DNA from: Clostridiales bacterium | GTDB lineage: Bacteria; Bacillota; Clostridia; Oscillospirales; CAG-272 | DNA length: 64,000 nucleotides | Assembly (NCBI GenBank): GCA_012514145.1 | Contig: JAAZAV010000049.1 | Span: 1 to 64,000 of the forward strand | Direction: 5' to 3' | Shown here: positions 1 through 8,067 of the stretch, piece by piece | How the letters are laid out: each line of letters opens with the position of its first letter | Position numbering within the stretch: position 1 is the first letter of the stretch | Translations under genes and position numbers: made by a program | Notes under the pieces: model-generated | What the model was told of the DNA's origin: nothing | Database searches by the model: none | Seen by the model: only the letters and a program-made list of their open reading frames with translations

Positions 1-15
1 GACTGAAGAAAGAAG

Positions 16-1290
16 ATGTATCACATGATCTATGCTCTCGCGCTTTTCGCGGTGACATATGTGCTCATGCTGGCTTTCGGCAAGTACCGCATGTACATAG
101 CTCTCGGCTCGGCGGCGATATTCATCATAACCGGAATGCTGCCGCTGAATCAGATTTTCGGTTCTATTGACTTCAACGTGCTGCTGATGATAGCCGGTAC
201 AATGGGACTGGTTCAGCTGTTTATCGAAAGCAAAATGCCGGCGCTGCTTGCCGACCTTATTATGGAAAAGGTTCCGAATGTGCAGGCGGCTGTGGTCGCG
301 CTGGCGCTTTTCGCGGGTATCATCTCGGCGTTCATCGACAATGTGGCTACCGTTCTGATGGTGGCGCCAATCGCGCTGGAGATATGCAAAAAGCTGAAAA
401 CGAATCCGGTGCCCTTCATCATAGCCATAGCGGTGTCGTCAAACCTGCAGGGCGCGGCGACGCTGGTGGGCGACACGACGGCAATAATGCTCGGCTCCTA
501 CGCGGACATGAGCTTCCTGGATTTCTTCGTGTATCAGGGCAAGCCGGGCATATTCTTCGCGGTGGAGCTGGGCGCGTTATTTTCGGCGATTATACTGGCG
601 TGGCAGTTCCGGAAGGAGAAGCAGCCGATCCCGAAGAACGATGAACGCACCGAGGTCAAGGACTTTGTACCGACGGTACTGCTGGTCGGCATGATAGTCC
701 TGCTGATCGCCGCTTCGTTCATTCCGAACAAACCCGACATCACGAACGGTCTCATATGCGTGGCGCTGCTGATTGTCGGCGTAATATACAGCACGGCAAA
801 GGGCGACAAGGGCGCCTTCCTGCGCACGCTGAAAGCAGTTGACCTTGATACAATAGGTCTGCTGTTCGGACTGTTCCTGATAATCGGCGGCATATCCAAC
901 ATGGGCGTCATAGACGCGGCTGCCGAACTACTGGCAAAGCTGGGGGGCGGAAACGTCTTTGTGCTCTATACGGTTATAGTGTGGGCGTCGGTCCTGCTGT
1001 CGGCGTTTATAGACAATATTCCATATGTGGCGACAATGCTGCCGGTAATCACCGGGCTTGCGGGAACGCTTGGCATAGAGCCGACGCTTCTGTATTTCGG
1101 ACTGCTGTCGGGCGCGACGCTGGGCGGAAACTGTACGCCCATAGGCGCATCGGCTAATATTACCGGAATCGGCATCCTGCGCAAAGCCGGATATGAAGTT
1201 AAAACGAAAGACTTCGTCCGCATAGGCGTTCCCTTCACTCTTGCGGCAGTAATCCCCGCATACATCTACTTCTGGCTGATCTATTCGTAA
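16..1290 (+). CDS. SLC13/ArsB-type membrane transporter
   Basis: A 424-residue polytopic membrane protein, almost entirely hydrophobic, with about ten to twelve predicted helices. It shows the two-fold pseudo-repeat of the ArsB/NhaD/CitM/SLC13 (ion transporter) superfamily. The paired motifs SAFIDNVATVLM (around residue 95) and SAFIDNIPYVATM (around residue 325) sit in the re-entrant parts of each half and would bind ion and substrate. A charged cytoplasmic linker (near residues 195-215, rich in K and E) separates the halves. The family exports arsenite, exchanges Na+/H+ or imports dicarboxylates. Substrate cannot be told here: no arsR, arsA or arsC is adjacent. The start is the ATG 16 bases into the window after an AGAAAGAAG purine tract, so upstream operon partners may lie outside. 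A strong hairpin follows the stop. Confidence 0.8.
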   Translation: MYHMIYALALFAVTYVLMLAFGKYRMYIALGSAAIFIITGMLPLNQIFGSIDFNVLLMIAGTMGLVQLFIESKMPALLADLIMEKVPNVQAAVVALALFAGIISAFIDNVATVLMVAPIALEICKKLKTNPVPFIIAIAVSSNLQGAATLVGDTTAIMLGSYADMSFLDFFVYQGKPGIFFAVELGALFSAIILAWQFRKEKQPIPKNDERTEVKDFVPTVLLVGMIVLLIAASFIPNKPDITNGLICVALLIVGVIYSTAKGDKGAFLRTLKAVDLDTIGLLFGLFLIIGGISNMGVIDAAAELLAKLGGGNVFVLYTVIVWASVLLSAFIDNIPYVATMLPVITGLAGTLGIEPTLLYFGLLSGATLGGNCTPIGASANITGIGILRKAGYEVKTKDFVRIGVPFTLAAVIPAYIYFWLIYS

Positions 1291-1307
1291 AAACATATAT
1301 TGCAGTC

Positions 1308-1352
1308 AAATAAACAGGCGAGGCTCAAACGAACCCCGCCTGTTTATTTTTC
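1308..1352. terminator. Bidirectional intrinsic terminator
   Basis: An inverted repeat (AAATAAACAGGCG and CGCCTGTTTATTT arms, loop of about 15) begins with an A-rich arm and ends in TTTTT. It lies between the rightward transporter gene and the leftward epimerase genes and can serve the rightward gene directly. Confidence 0.75.
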
Positions 1353-1388
1353 TATATCGTAACTCTAATCTATATCAACATATATCCA

Positions 1389-1447
1389 CGGCGAGCAAAG
1401 CTCGCCGCACATAAAAGTTCTTTGCCAGGCTTTCTTTCAAGAAAGCC
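1389..1447. repeat. Dispersed hairpin repeat, copy 1
   Basis: A 37-base block (1389-1425) starting with the palindrome GGCGAGC-AAA-GCTCGCC is followed by a second hairpin, GGCTTTCTT-TC-AAGAAAGCC (1428-1447). The same 37 bases occur without mismatch at 56276-56312, followed there by a different hairpin. It is intergenic, lies just past the stop codon of the leftward epimerase gene and does not code. Confidence 0.8.
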
Positions 1448-1455
1448 GCGTCCTT

Positions 1456-2484
1456 TCAAGAAAGCCGCGCGCCCTCCATATAAGCATCCATCTGCTCGCC
1501 GGTGATGTCGCGTCCCCAGTTATGGTTATCGGGGATTTCGGCGAGGAGGAGTTTCAGACCGGAGTAGAGGGGCATGAGGTCCTGCTGGCGCATACCGGTT
1601 ATGGCGAGGATCTTGCTGTTGTCGGTGACGCGGTCGAACATGCGGGCAAGCTCGAGCTGCCAGCGGACGGCGTTGGAAATCTCGCCGTGGAGATTGCCGC
1701 TGCGCATACGGAGGAAGTCCTCCTTGTCGACGGTGCGGTATTTGAGGCCGATAAGGTCCTCGTAGTAGCCGGCGATGGCGCGCCAGGTGTTGGACTCGGC
1801 GGTGGCGACGTTGAAAGAGTCGCGGAGCGCCTTCGGATTGAAAAGCAGCCGGGCGATCATCTCGGCGACGTCGCGGCCGTAAGAGAGGGTGGCGGGCTTG
1901 TCCATAGCCTGCTCGGGGAGAAGCACGAGTTTGCCCTCGAGAGCGCGGCGGACGAAGGTGTTCGCCTCGAGAATTGTGAGCTGGAATCGCATGCGGCTGT
2001 AGGTGGTGGCGGGTCGGACAATCGTCCAGTTGCCGAAGTTCGAAGCGTGGAGCAGGTTCTCGCTGCGCGCCTTGTAGAGGCTGTAATCGTCGGAGGCAAG
2101 GTAGACGGGGTCGGTTGAGACGTCAAGCAGACGGGGAGAGCTTTCGACTATCGGCACCTCCTCGTTTGCGTAGACGCGGCAGGAGGAAAGGTAGATATAG
2201 TGGTCGGTGGAGGAGAGCAGTTTGTCGCGTCGGGCGGCAAATCGGGCGGTGCTGTAGGTGAGGAAGTCAACAACGGCGTCATAGCGGCGGCTTAGAAACT
2301 CATCGGCGGCGGCGTCGTTGTTGTCGGAAAGATTAGCCCTGTAGTAGGTTATGCGGGGATTTGAGGTTTCACGGGTGTCGAGGGCGACACAGTCGACGGT
2401 GTGTCCCATGTCGGCAAGAATGGGCACCAGAAACTGACCCATGGCGCCGGTGCCGCCGAATACAAGAATGCGTTTGTCGGACAT
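1456..2484 (-). CDS. NAD-dependent epimerase/dehydratase (copy A)
   Basis: A 342-residue extended short-chain dehydrogenase/reductase. The N-terminal Rossmann motif GGTGAMG (residues 10-16) binds NAD(P), and a YSLYK sequence near residue 135 fits the catalytic YxxxK. It resembles the atypical NmrA/NDUFA9-like and plant CSP41-like epimerase relatives more than a classical GalE. The substrate is probably a nucleotide sugar or other small metabolite, but it cannot be assigned. The gene directly upstream at 2578-3585 is a clear paralogue, with shared blocks such as VFGGTGAMG, RLLDV, DVAEMIARLLFNP and ITG/VTGLRQ. The two point the same way, about 90 bases apart, and probably form one transcript. 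The start has a GGAGAATT ribosome site. Confidence 0.82.
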   Translation of the reverse strand: MSDKRILVFGGTGAMGQFLVPILADMGHTVDCVALDTRETSNPRITYYRANLSDNNDAAADEFLSRRYDAVVDFLTYSTARFAARRDKLLSSTDHYIYLSSCRVYANEEVPIVESSPRLLDVSTDPVYLASDDYSLYKARSENLLHASNFGNWTIVRPATTYSRMRFQLTILEANTFVRRALEGKLVLLPEQAMDKPATLSYGRDVAEMIARLLFNPKALRDSFNVATAESNTWRAIAGYYEDLIGLKYRTVDKEDFLRMRSGNLHGEISNAVRWQLELARMFDRVTDNSKILAITGMRQQDLMPLYSGLKLLLAEIPDNHNWGRDITGEQMDAYMEGARLS

Positions 2485-2577
2485 GATAATTCTCCTTGTC
2501 AGGGGTTGATTATATGCGTACCATACGCCGTTCGGGCGCGCTGACGGACGGCTTGAAACGCGGGGTCGGACACCCGT

Positions 2578-3585
2578 TTACCTGCCGGCAAACCGGGCGT
2601 CCATGCGCTCGTTGACGGGACCGACACAGGGTACGGTGGCGGGGTCGAGAGCGGAAAGCTCCCGGCGGAGCCCGTCGTAAAGGGTGGAGAGATCGCGCTG
2701 TCTGAGGCCGGTGACGGCGAGAACTTTGCTGTTGTCCATGATGCGGTCGAAAAGGCGGTCGTATTTTAACTGCCAGATAGCGCGTTCGGGGTCGGCATCG
2801 CCGCAGATGCAGCGGATGTAGTCCTCGTCGGAGACCCACTCGGCGCGGAGCCCGATGAGGTCGCGGTAGTACTCGGCGACGGTGCCCCAGCTGTGATGCT
2901 CGGCGGTGCAGACCGAATATATGTCGCGGCGGACGTTGGGATTAAAGAGCAGCCGGGCTATCATCTCGGCGACGTCGCACGCCCAGCTCATGGTTGCCTG
3001 CACGTCGCGGGCGGAGGCGGGGAGCAGAATGGTCTTGCCGGCAAATGCCCGGGCGCAGACCACGTTCATCTCGAGGGTGACAAGCTGGAAGCGGCGCTTC
3101 GAGTAGGTGATGGCGGGACGGATGGCTGTCCAGTTGTCGCAACCCGACGCCCAGAGAAAATCCTCGCCCCGGGCCTTGTAGAGGCAGTAGTCCTCCACAT
3201 CCCGCTTGTCGGGGTCGTTTGCGAACACGTCGAGCAGACGGGGGGAGGTCTCCTTCACCGGATGCTGTTCGTTTGCGTAGATGCGGTATGAGGAGAGGTA
3301 GATATAATGGTCGGCGGCGGCAAGCAGACGGGGCAGAACCTGAGGGATGCGGGAAGTGGAGTAGATCATAAAATCCACTATCCCGTCATAGCCGCCGGCA
3401 AGGAAGGAGTCGAAAACCGCGTCGTCGGAGAGATTCGCCTTGTGATAGGTGACAAGGGGATTGTCGGACTTTACGTCGTCCATTGACACCACATCCACCC
3501 GATAGCCCCGGTCGGCGAGCTTGGGTACAAGATAGGTTCCCATGGCGCCGGTGCCGCCGAAAACAAGCACTTTCTTTTCTGACAT
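2578..3585 (-). CDS. NAD-dependent epimerase/dehydratase (copy B)
   Basis: A 335-residue extended short-chain dehydrogenase/reductase and tandem paralogue of the next gene (1456-2484). It has the dinucleotide-binding GGTGAMG at residues 10-16 and a YCLYK version of the YxxxK catalytic motif. The copies share length, domain order and many blocks but differ enough to be an old duplication with possibly different substrates. The ATG at 3585 follows AAGGAGG at good spacing. A perfect hairpin (3615-3637) lies 30-50 bases upstream of the start and may be an attenuator or the terminator of the MORN gene. Function is assigned only at family level. Confidence 0.82.
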   Translation of the reverse strand: MSEKKVLVFGGTGAMGTYLVPKLADRGYRVDVVSMDDVKSDNPLVTYHKANLSDDAVFDSFLAGGYDGIVDFMIYSTSRIPQVLPRLLAAADHYIYLSSYRIYANEQHPVKETSPRLLDVFANDPDKRDVEDYCLYKARGEDFLWASGCDNWTAIRPAITYSKRRFQLVTLEMNVVCARAFAGKTILLPASARDVQATMSWACDVAEMIARLLFNPNVRRDIYSVCTAEHHSWGTVAEYYRDLIGLRAEWVSDEDYIRCICGDADPERAIWQLKYDRLFDRIMDNSKVLAVTGLRQRDLSTLYDGLRRELSALDPATVPCVGPVNERMDARFAGR

Positions 3586-3614
3586 AAAATTGCCTCCTTA
3601 TAGTCTTACAATAA

Positions 3615-3637
3615 CGGCAGCCTTGTGCCGGCTGCCG
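3615..3637 (-). terminator. Hairpin between MORN gene and epimerase B
   Basis: Perfect 8-bp stem CGGCAGCC / GGCTGCCG with a 7-base loop. On the minus strand it is followed by GTTATTGT. It could end the MORN transcript or attenuate the epimerase operon. The short T-run makes termination uncertain. Confidence 0.45.
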
Positions 3638-3754
3638 ATGGTGTGTGTATTATGTTATTATGATATCGTTTGTCCCGAGCGGGATGTCCCTCATCGGTCA
3701 AGGCGCGGAAAGCCACGGGCGTTTACCGCCACTGCCGCACCCCTTCGCCCGCCC

Positions 3755-4567
3755 TCACTCGGTGCGGACGAACTTGCCGTTTTCGAACATGCCCTCCAGG
3801 CGGCGGCCGTTGGGCCAGGTATGGGTGCCCCAGCCGTTGGCGTAGCCCTGCACCCACTTCCCGGTATGGGTCTCGCCGTTTGCCCAGGTGAAGGTGCCCT
3901 GACCGTGGCGCACTCCGTCCTTGAACTCGCCCACATAGGTTGAGCCGTCCTCGAAGGTGAAGGTGCCCTCGCCGTTCATGATATCCGACTCGAAGTTGCC
4001 CTCGTATTGAGTGCCGTCAGCCCAGATCATGGTGCCGTGGCCGACACGCATGCCGTTCTCGAAGTAGCCCACGTACATGGAGCCGTCGTTATAGGAATAG
4101 GAGCCGTACCCCTGACGGACGCCGTTCACCATATCCCCCTCGTACTGGTCGCCGTTGGGATATTTGAAAAGGCCGTTGCCCGTCATGCGGTCGCGCTGGA
4201 ACTCGCCGGTGTAGACGTTGCCGTCCTCCATGGTGAGAGTGCCTTTGCCGTGCTTGAGGAGGTTTTTAAGTTCCCCTTCGTAGATATCGCCGTTTGAATA
4301 GCGGACGGTCCCAGACTCCATATCCACCTCGCCGGTGGTGCCGTCGGAGATATAGAGGCGGCCTTTATAGGGATCGCCGTTGGTGTCGGCGCGGCCGAAG
4401 AACTTGACGTATCCGTCGTCCTCGGTTTCAATTTTGATGTAGCGCAGACCCGACATGCTTATGATGGCGAACACAAGTGCCACGAAGATGATGGCAATGA
4501 CGGCGGTCACCGCTAAGATGAAGCCGGCGCTGTAATGTTTTTTAGCTTTTGTTGTAGTTCTGTTCAT
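3755..4567 (-). CDS. MORN-repeat membrane-anchored protein
   Basis: A 270-residue protein with a basic N-terminus, one transmembrane segment (about residues 15-40, rich in A, V and I) and about eight tandem MORN repeats from residue 85 to the end. The repeats follow the pattern Y-E/V-G-x-F/M-x-N-G-x-x-x-G-x-G. MORN repeats form an elongated beta-meander and usually mediate protein or membrane binding. The protein probably sits with the repeats outside the cell or at the membrane face. It follows a small membrane protein (4605-5147) with a 37-base gap on the same strand, so the two may act together. The physiological role is unknown; MORN repeats are less usual in Firmicutes than in eukaryotes. 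Confidence 0.8.
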   Translation of the reverse strand: MNRTTTKAKKHYSAGFILAVTAVIAIIFVALVFAIISMSGLRYIKIETEDDGYVKFFGRADTNGDPYKGRLYISDGTTGEVDMESGTVRYSNGDIYEGELKNLLKHGKGTLTMEDGNVYTGEFQRDRMTGNGLFKYPNGDQYEGDMVNGVRQGYGSYSYNDGSMYVGYFENGMRVGHGTMIWADGTQYEGNFESDIMNGEGTFTFEDGSTYVGEFKDGVRHGQGTFTWANGETHTGKWVQGYANGWGTHTWPNGRRLEGMFENGKFVRTE

Positions 4568-4604
4568 AATATCAATAAAACCTGACGGATGACGGTAATG
4601 TTCA

Positions 4605-5147
4605 TCAGAGCTGCTCGGAGAGACCGAACAGATCCTTGAACATGTCTATTAGATCGGGGATGACTGTGAAGGAGATGACCGCTACCACGATGAGCGCCAG
4701 AACCGCCAGAAGTATGTTGAACAGCGATGCGCTGGTGGCGTCGAACAGGCGGGCGGCGCGGTCAATTTTGTTCTCGGGAATGAAGAAGGGAGTGTCGGCT
4801 ATATCGGCGCTCCGTTTTTTCGCTGCGCTCTTTTTTACGGGCGCGCCGTCGACAGCCGGGGCTTGCACGGACGCGGGCACGGGATTGGCGATTACCACCT
4901 TGCGCAGCGTGCCCTTTTCGCGCAGCTGCAGCCGGATGAGGATGTTGCTCTTTACCCCCAGCTGACGCATGGTCAGCGCCGTTTCGGGGGTGTGAGCCTT
5001 CGCATCCAGCAGGCGCCGCACATAGGCGCCGGTTACACGCTTGGTGAGGAATATGACCAGCAGCGCCAGCACCACGCCGACGAACAGCGACCATACTATA
5101 ATGTCAAGCGTGATTCCCTGATAAGTAAGAAGTTTTGATAAATCCAT
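4605..5147 (-). CDS. Membrane protein of unknown function, two TM segments
   Basis: A 180-residue protein I do not recognise. A first transmembrane helix lies at about residues 15-35 (IIVWSLFVGVVLALLVIF) and a second at about 143-165 (LFNILLAVLALIVVAVISF). Between them is a basic, Ala- and Lys-rich cytoplasmic loop of about 100 residues, with KKSAAKK and a proline-rich stretch. The loop includes a patch resembling a small winged-helix or amphipathic region (TMRQLGVKSNILIRLQLREKG). It is first in a two-gene unit with the MORN protein. The start ATG follows a weak GAAAG. The region upstream is the tandem-repeat block, and no clean promoter was found there. Confidence 0.55.
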   Translation of the reverse strand: MDLSKLLTYQGITLDIIVWSLFVGVVLALLVIFLTKRVTGAYVRRLLDAKAHTPETALTMRQLGVKSNILIRLQLREKGTLRKVVIANPVPASVQAPAVDGAPVKKSAAKKRSADIADTPFFIPENKIDRAARLFDATSASLFNILLAVLALIVVAVISFTVIPDLIDMFKDLFGLSEQL

Positions 5148-5196
5148 AATCTTTCACAAATGGGCATGGCTGTCGCGAAATCCGGGCGTACCGCCG

Positions 5197-5286
5197 CCGG
5201 CAAGGCGCCTGAGGCATGTGCGGCAGCCGGCAAGGCGCCTGAGGCATGTGCGGCAGCCGGCGAGCCGCCGGGGGCATATGCGGCAG
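5197..5286. repeat. 30-bp tandem repeat, three units
   Basis: Three head-to-tail 30-base units start at 5197, 5227 and 5257. The first two are identical; the third is diverged. They lie just upstream of the leftward two-gene membrane-protein unit and directly next to the 63-bp array. Any frame crossing them gives a low-complexity Ala/Gly/Pro peptide, so coding is unlikely. Confidence 0.8.
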
Positions 5287-5297
5287 CGTGGGGTTTG

Positions 5298-5674
5298 AAC
5301 AAATCGTTCGTTGACTTGCTGCCTAATTTGAGGTCTGTAAAAACCGCGGAAGCGGGGATTTACAAATCGTTCGTCGACTTGCTGCCTAATTTGAGGTCTG
5401 CACGAACCGCGGAGGCGGGGGTTTACAAATCGTTCGTCGACTTGCTGCCTAATTTGAGGTCTGCACGAACCGCGGAGGCGGGGGTTTACAAATCGTTCGT
5501 CGACTTACTGCCTGACTTGAAGTCTGTACGAACCGCGGAGGCGGGGGTTTATAAGTCTGTTGCCGACTTGCCGTCTGACTTGAAGTCTGTACGAACGCGG
5601 AGGCGGGGGTTTATAAGTCTGTTGCCGGCTTGCCGTCTGACCTGAAGTCTGTACGAACCGCGGAAGCGGGGGTT
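5298..5674. repeat. 63-bp tandem repeat array, six units
   Basis: Units begin at 5298, 5361, 5424, 5487, 5550 and 5612. Units 2 and 3 are identical. Units 4-6 carry clustered changes, and unit 5 has lost one base (62 bp). Because 63 is a multiple of 3 an ORF runs through on the plus strand, but the one-base deletion in unit 5 shifts it. It also has no ribosome site and shows no bias to synonymous change. I read it as a noncoding minisatellite between the serS end and the membrane-protein gene. Confidence 0.85.
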
Positions 5675-5742
5675 TACACCTGCCGCAGATGCATGGCTTT
5701 GACATTTAACAAGTCTGCCGCCGCAGGCCGTGGGGATATAAC

Positions 5743-7032
5743 TTACGCCTTCTTTATGACCTCGATGCCGAGATATTTCCGCAGCACTTCGGGCACCTTA
5801 ACCGAGCCGTCGGGGAGCTGATTCTGCTCCACGATGGCGGGCATGATGCGGGAGGTAGCCAGACCCGAGCCGTTGAGGGTGTGGACGAATTCGGTCTTGC
5901 CGGTGGACTCGCGACGGAAGCGGATCGAGCCGCGGCGCGCCTGATAGTCCCGGGCGTTGGAGACCGAGCTGACCTCCTTGTAGCCGTTCATGGAGGGGAT
6001 GTGTATCTCTATATCGTATGTGCGCGCCATGGATGCCGAGCAGTCGCCGGCGGCTAACTTTACTGTGCGGAAGTGGAAGCCCAGACCCTTCACCAGAGCC
6101 TCGGCCTTGCCTACCAGCTCGGTAAACGCCTCGTCCGAGTCCTCGGGTCTGGTGTACTGAACCATCTCCACCTTGTTGAACTGGTGGCCGCGCACCATGC
6201 CCCGCTCGTCTGCGCGGTAGGAGCCGGCTTCCCGTCTGAAACAGGGGGTGTAGCTGATGTACTTGCAGGGCAGTTCCGCCTCGGTGAGAATCTCGTCGCG
6301 GTGAAGCGAGACGAGAGCCGTCTCGGCGGTGGGGAGCATGAAGCGGCGGCGCTCGTCGTCGTCCTGCTGCTCCAGCCAGTAAACCTCGTCGCGGAACTTG
6401 GGGAACTGGCCGGCGGTCAGACCGCACTCGTAGCCCAGCATATGGGGAACGAGCACCAGCTCATAGCCGTCGCCGATATGGGTGTCGATGAAGTAGTTGA
6501 GCAGCGCCCACTCGAGGCGGGAGCCTAAACCGCGGTAGATCCAGAAGCCGCTGCCCGAGAGCTTCGCGCCCCGCTCATAGTCCACAAGACCCAGGTCGGT
6601 GCAGAGGTCGACATGATTCTTCGGCTCGAAGTCGAACTTGTGAGGCTCGCCGTAGTAACGGAGCGGCTCGTTGTTCTCCTTGCCGCCGGACCTGAGGTCC
6701 TCATCCGGCAGGTTGGGAAGCGACAGCATGAGATCGTTGTACTCTTCCTCCACCGCCCTGAGCTTCTCGCCGTCGGTTTTGACCTTCTCGGACAGCTCCT
6801 TCATCCTGTTGAGCAGTTCGGAGGCGTCCTTTCCGGCTTTCTTAAGCTGAGGTATCTGCTTCGAAGCGGCGTTCTGCTCGGCTTTCAGAGATTCGGTCTC
6901 GGCAATGAGTGCGCGGCGCTCGGTGTCAAGCTCCAGTATGCGGTCGATCTCCGCAGAACACTCCTTTTCCTTTTTAAGCAGACGGTCTTTCGTCGCCTGT
7001 GGATTCTCGCGGATGTATCTTATGTCAAGCAT
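5743..7032 (-). CDS. serS: Seryl-tRNA synthetase
   Basis: A 429-residue class II aminoacyl-tRNA synthetase that charges tRNA-Ser and tRNA-Sec with serine in the cytoplasm. The N-terminal about 110 residues are the long antiparallel coiled-coil arm that grips the tRNA variable arm (heptads rich in E, K and L). The catalytic core follows. Motif 2 is seen as PCFRREAGSYRADERGMVR near residue 260, and motif 3 as GSGLATSR near residue 388. Length matches the family. The start ATG has a GAGG ribosome site eight bases upstream. It lies 67 bases downstream of parB on the same strand and is probably the last gene of a parA-parB-serS transcript. No T-box leader fits in the gap. Confidence 0.97.
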   Translation of the reverse strand: MLDIRYIRENPQATKDRLLKKEKECSAEIDRILELDTERRALIAETESLKAEQNAASKQIPQLKKAGKDASELLNRMKELSEKVKTDGEKLRAVEEEYNDLMLSLPNLPDEDLRSGGKENNEPLRYYGEPHKFDFEPKNHVDLCTDLGLVDYERGAKLSGSGFWIYRGLGSRLEWALLNYFIDTHIGDGYELVLVPHMLGYECGLTAGQFPKFRDEVYWLEQQDDDERRRFMLPTAETALVSLHRDEILTEAELPCKYISYTPCFRREAGSYRADERGMVRGHQFNKVEMVQYTRPEDSDEAFTELVGKAEALVKGLGFHFRTVKLAAGDCSASMARTYDIEIHIPSMNGYKEVSSVSNARDYQARRGSIRFRRESTGKTEFVHTLNGSGLATSRIMPAIVEQNQLPDGSVKVPEVLRKYLGIEVIKKA

Positions 7033-7099
7033 TGTGTCTTACCTCGTGCGTATATGTATGTTAATCGTTTGCCTGTGTTAACGGCGGCATCTGCGGCGT

Positions 7100-7984
7100 T
7101 CAGTCGTCAAGCTCGCCGCCGATGAGTATCTTAATAAGGGCGTCAAGGTCCTCGTTGTCCTCGTATTCAATGGTCACCGTCCTTGATTTTCCCTTTTCCT
7201 TTACAATGACCCGGCGCCCCATGCGGTCGGTGAGACGGCGGGACAGATCGGCGCAGTAGTCAACCTTCGTACCGGTTTCCGTCTCCTCCGGCTCCTCATC
7301 CGCTGTGATGTGTGAGGCGTTCAGCCGCTTTACCAGTTCCTCGGTGCGGCGCACCGACAGACCCTCGCGGATTACCCGCTCTGCCGCCGGCAGAATGTCG
7401 GCTCTCTCGGTCAGTCCCAGAAGGGCGCGGCCGTGGCCTTCGCTCAGCTCCCGCGAATTTATGTAGACACGGACCTCCTCGGGCAGGTCCAGCAGCCGCA
7501 TGGAGTTGGCTATCGCCGGACGGGAACGTCCCACCGACTTTGAAAGCTGCTCCTGGGTCATGCCGAACTCGTCAAGCAGCCGGCGGTATGCCGCCGCTTC
7601 CTCCAAGGGGGAAAGATCCTCTCTCTGTATGTTTTCTATGAGCGCCAGCTGCATGGCTCTCAGGTCGTCCGCCTCGGTCACCACCACCGGCACCTCGGTA
7701 AGACCCGCCAGTTTCGCCGCCCGCCAGCGCCGCTCGCCGGCAATTATGGAGTAGCTGCCCGTCATATTCGGACGGACGACAATAGGCTGTATTATGCCGT
7801 TGGCTGCGATGGACTCGGCCAGCGACTGCAGCGACGCCGCGTCAAATTGTTTTCTCGGCTGAGATGCTCTCGGCTCAACGTCGGATATCCGCGCCATTAT
7901 GACGCCGCTCTGTACCTCGTCTGTCGTGTTGTCCAGGAATATCGCGTCCAGCCCCCGCCCCAGCCCGGTTTTTTTCTTTGCCAT
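7100..7984 (-). CDS. parB: Chromosome partitioning protein ParB (Spo0J)
   Basis: A 294-residue ParB/Spo0J protein. It binds parS sites near the replication origin, spreads as a CTP-dependent clamp and loads SMC. The N-terminal KKTGLGRGLDAIF segment binds ParA. The CTPase/ParB motif GERRWRAAK is near residue 100. A helix-turn-helix (MTQEQLSKSVGRSRPAIANSMRLL) is at about 157-180, and a C-terminal dimerisation domain rich in charged residues ends the protein. The start ATG follows GGGAG. It sits directly downstream of parA (gap 83 bases). The pair usually lies near oriC, which suggests that this window does too. No perfect parS palindrome was found by eye. Confidence 0.97.
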   Translation of the reverse strand: MAKKKTGLGRGLDAIFLDNTTDEVQSGVIMARISDVEPRASQPRKQFDAASLQSLAESIAANGIIQPIVVRPNMTGSYSIIAGERRWRAAKLAGLTEVPVVVTEADDLRAMQLALIENIQREDLSPLEEAAAYRRLLDEFGMTQEQLSKSVGRSRPAIANSMRLLDLPEEVRVYINSRELSEGHGRALLGLTERADILPAAERVIREGLSVRRTEELVKRLNASHITADEEPEETETGTKVDYCADLSRRLTDRMGRRVIVKEKGKSRTVTIEYEDNEDLDALIKILIGGELDD

Positions 7985-8067
7985 TTATTCTCCCGGGTAT
8001 GTTTTCGCAGTTGAGTTTCTCTGCGGAAGGGTGTTCGAATACGGATGCGGCTTGACGAAAAAATCGG

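Noticed and set aside
5160-5645. 161-codon plus-strand ORF through the 30- and 63-bp repeats
   Set aside because: No ribosome site, frame broken by a one-base loss in unit 5, changes not biased to synonymous sites; it exists because both repeat periods are multiples of three.
5298-5674. Possible CRISPR array
   Set aside because: Units are directly contiguous without unique spacers and vary internally; no cas genes in the window.
7033-7099. T-box leader before serS
   Set aside because: Only 67 bases to parB, no T-box core motif or specifier stem.
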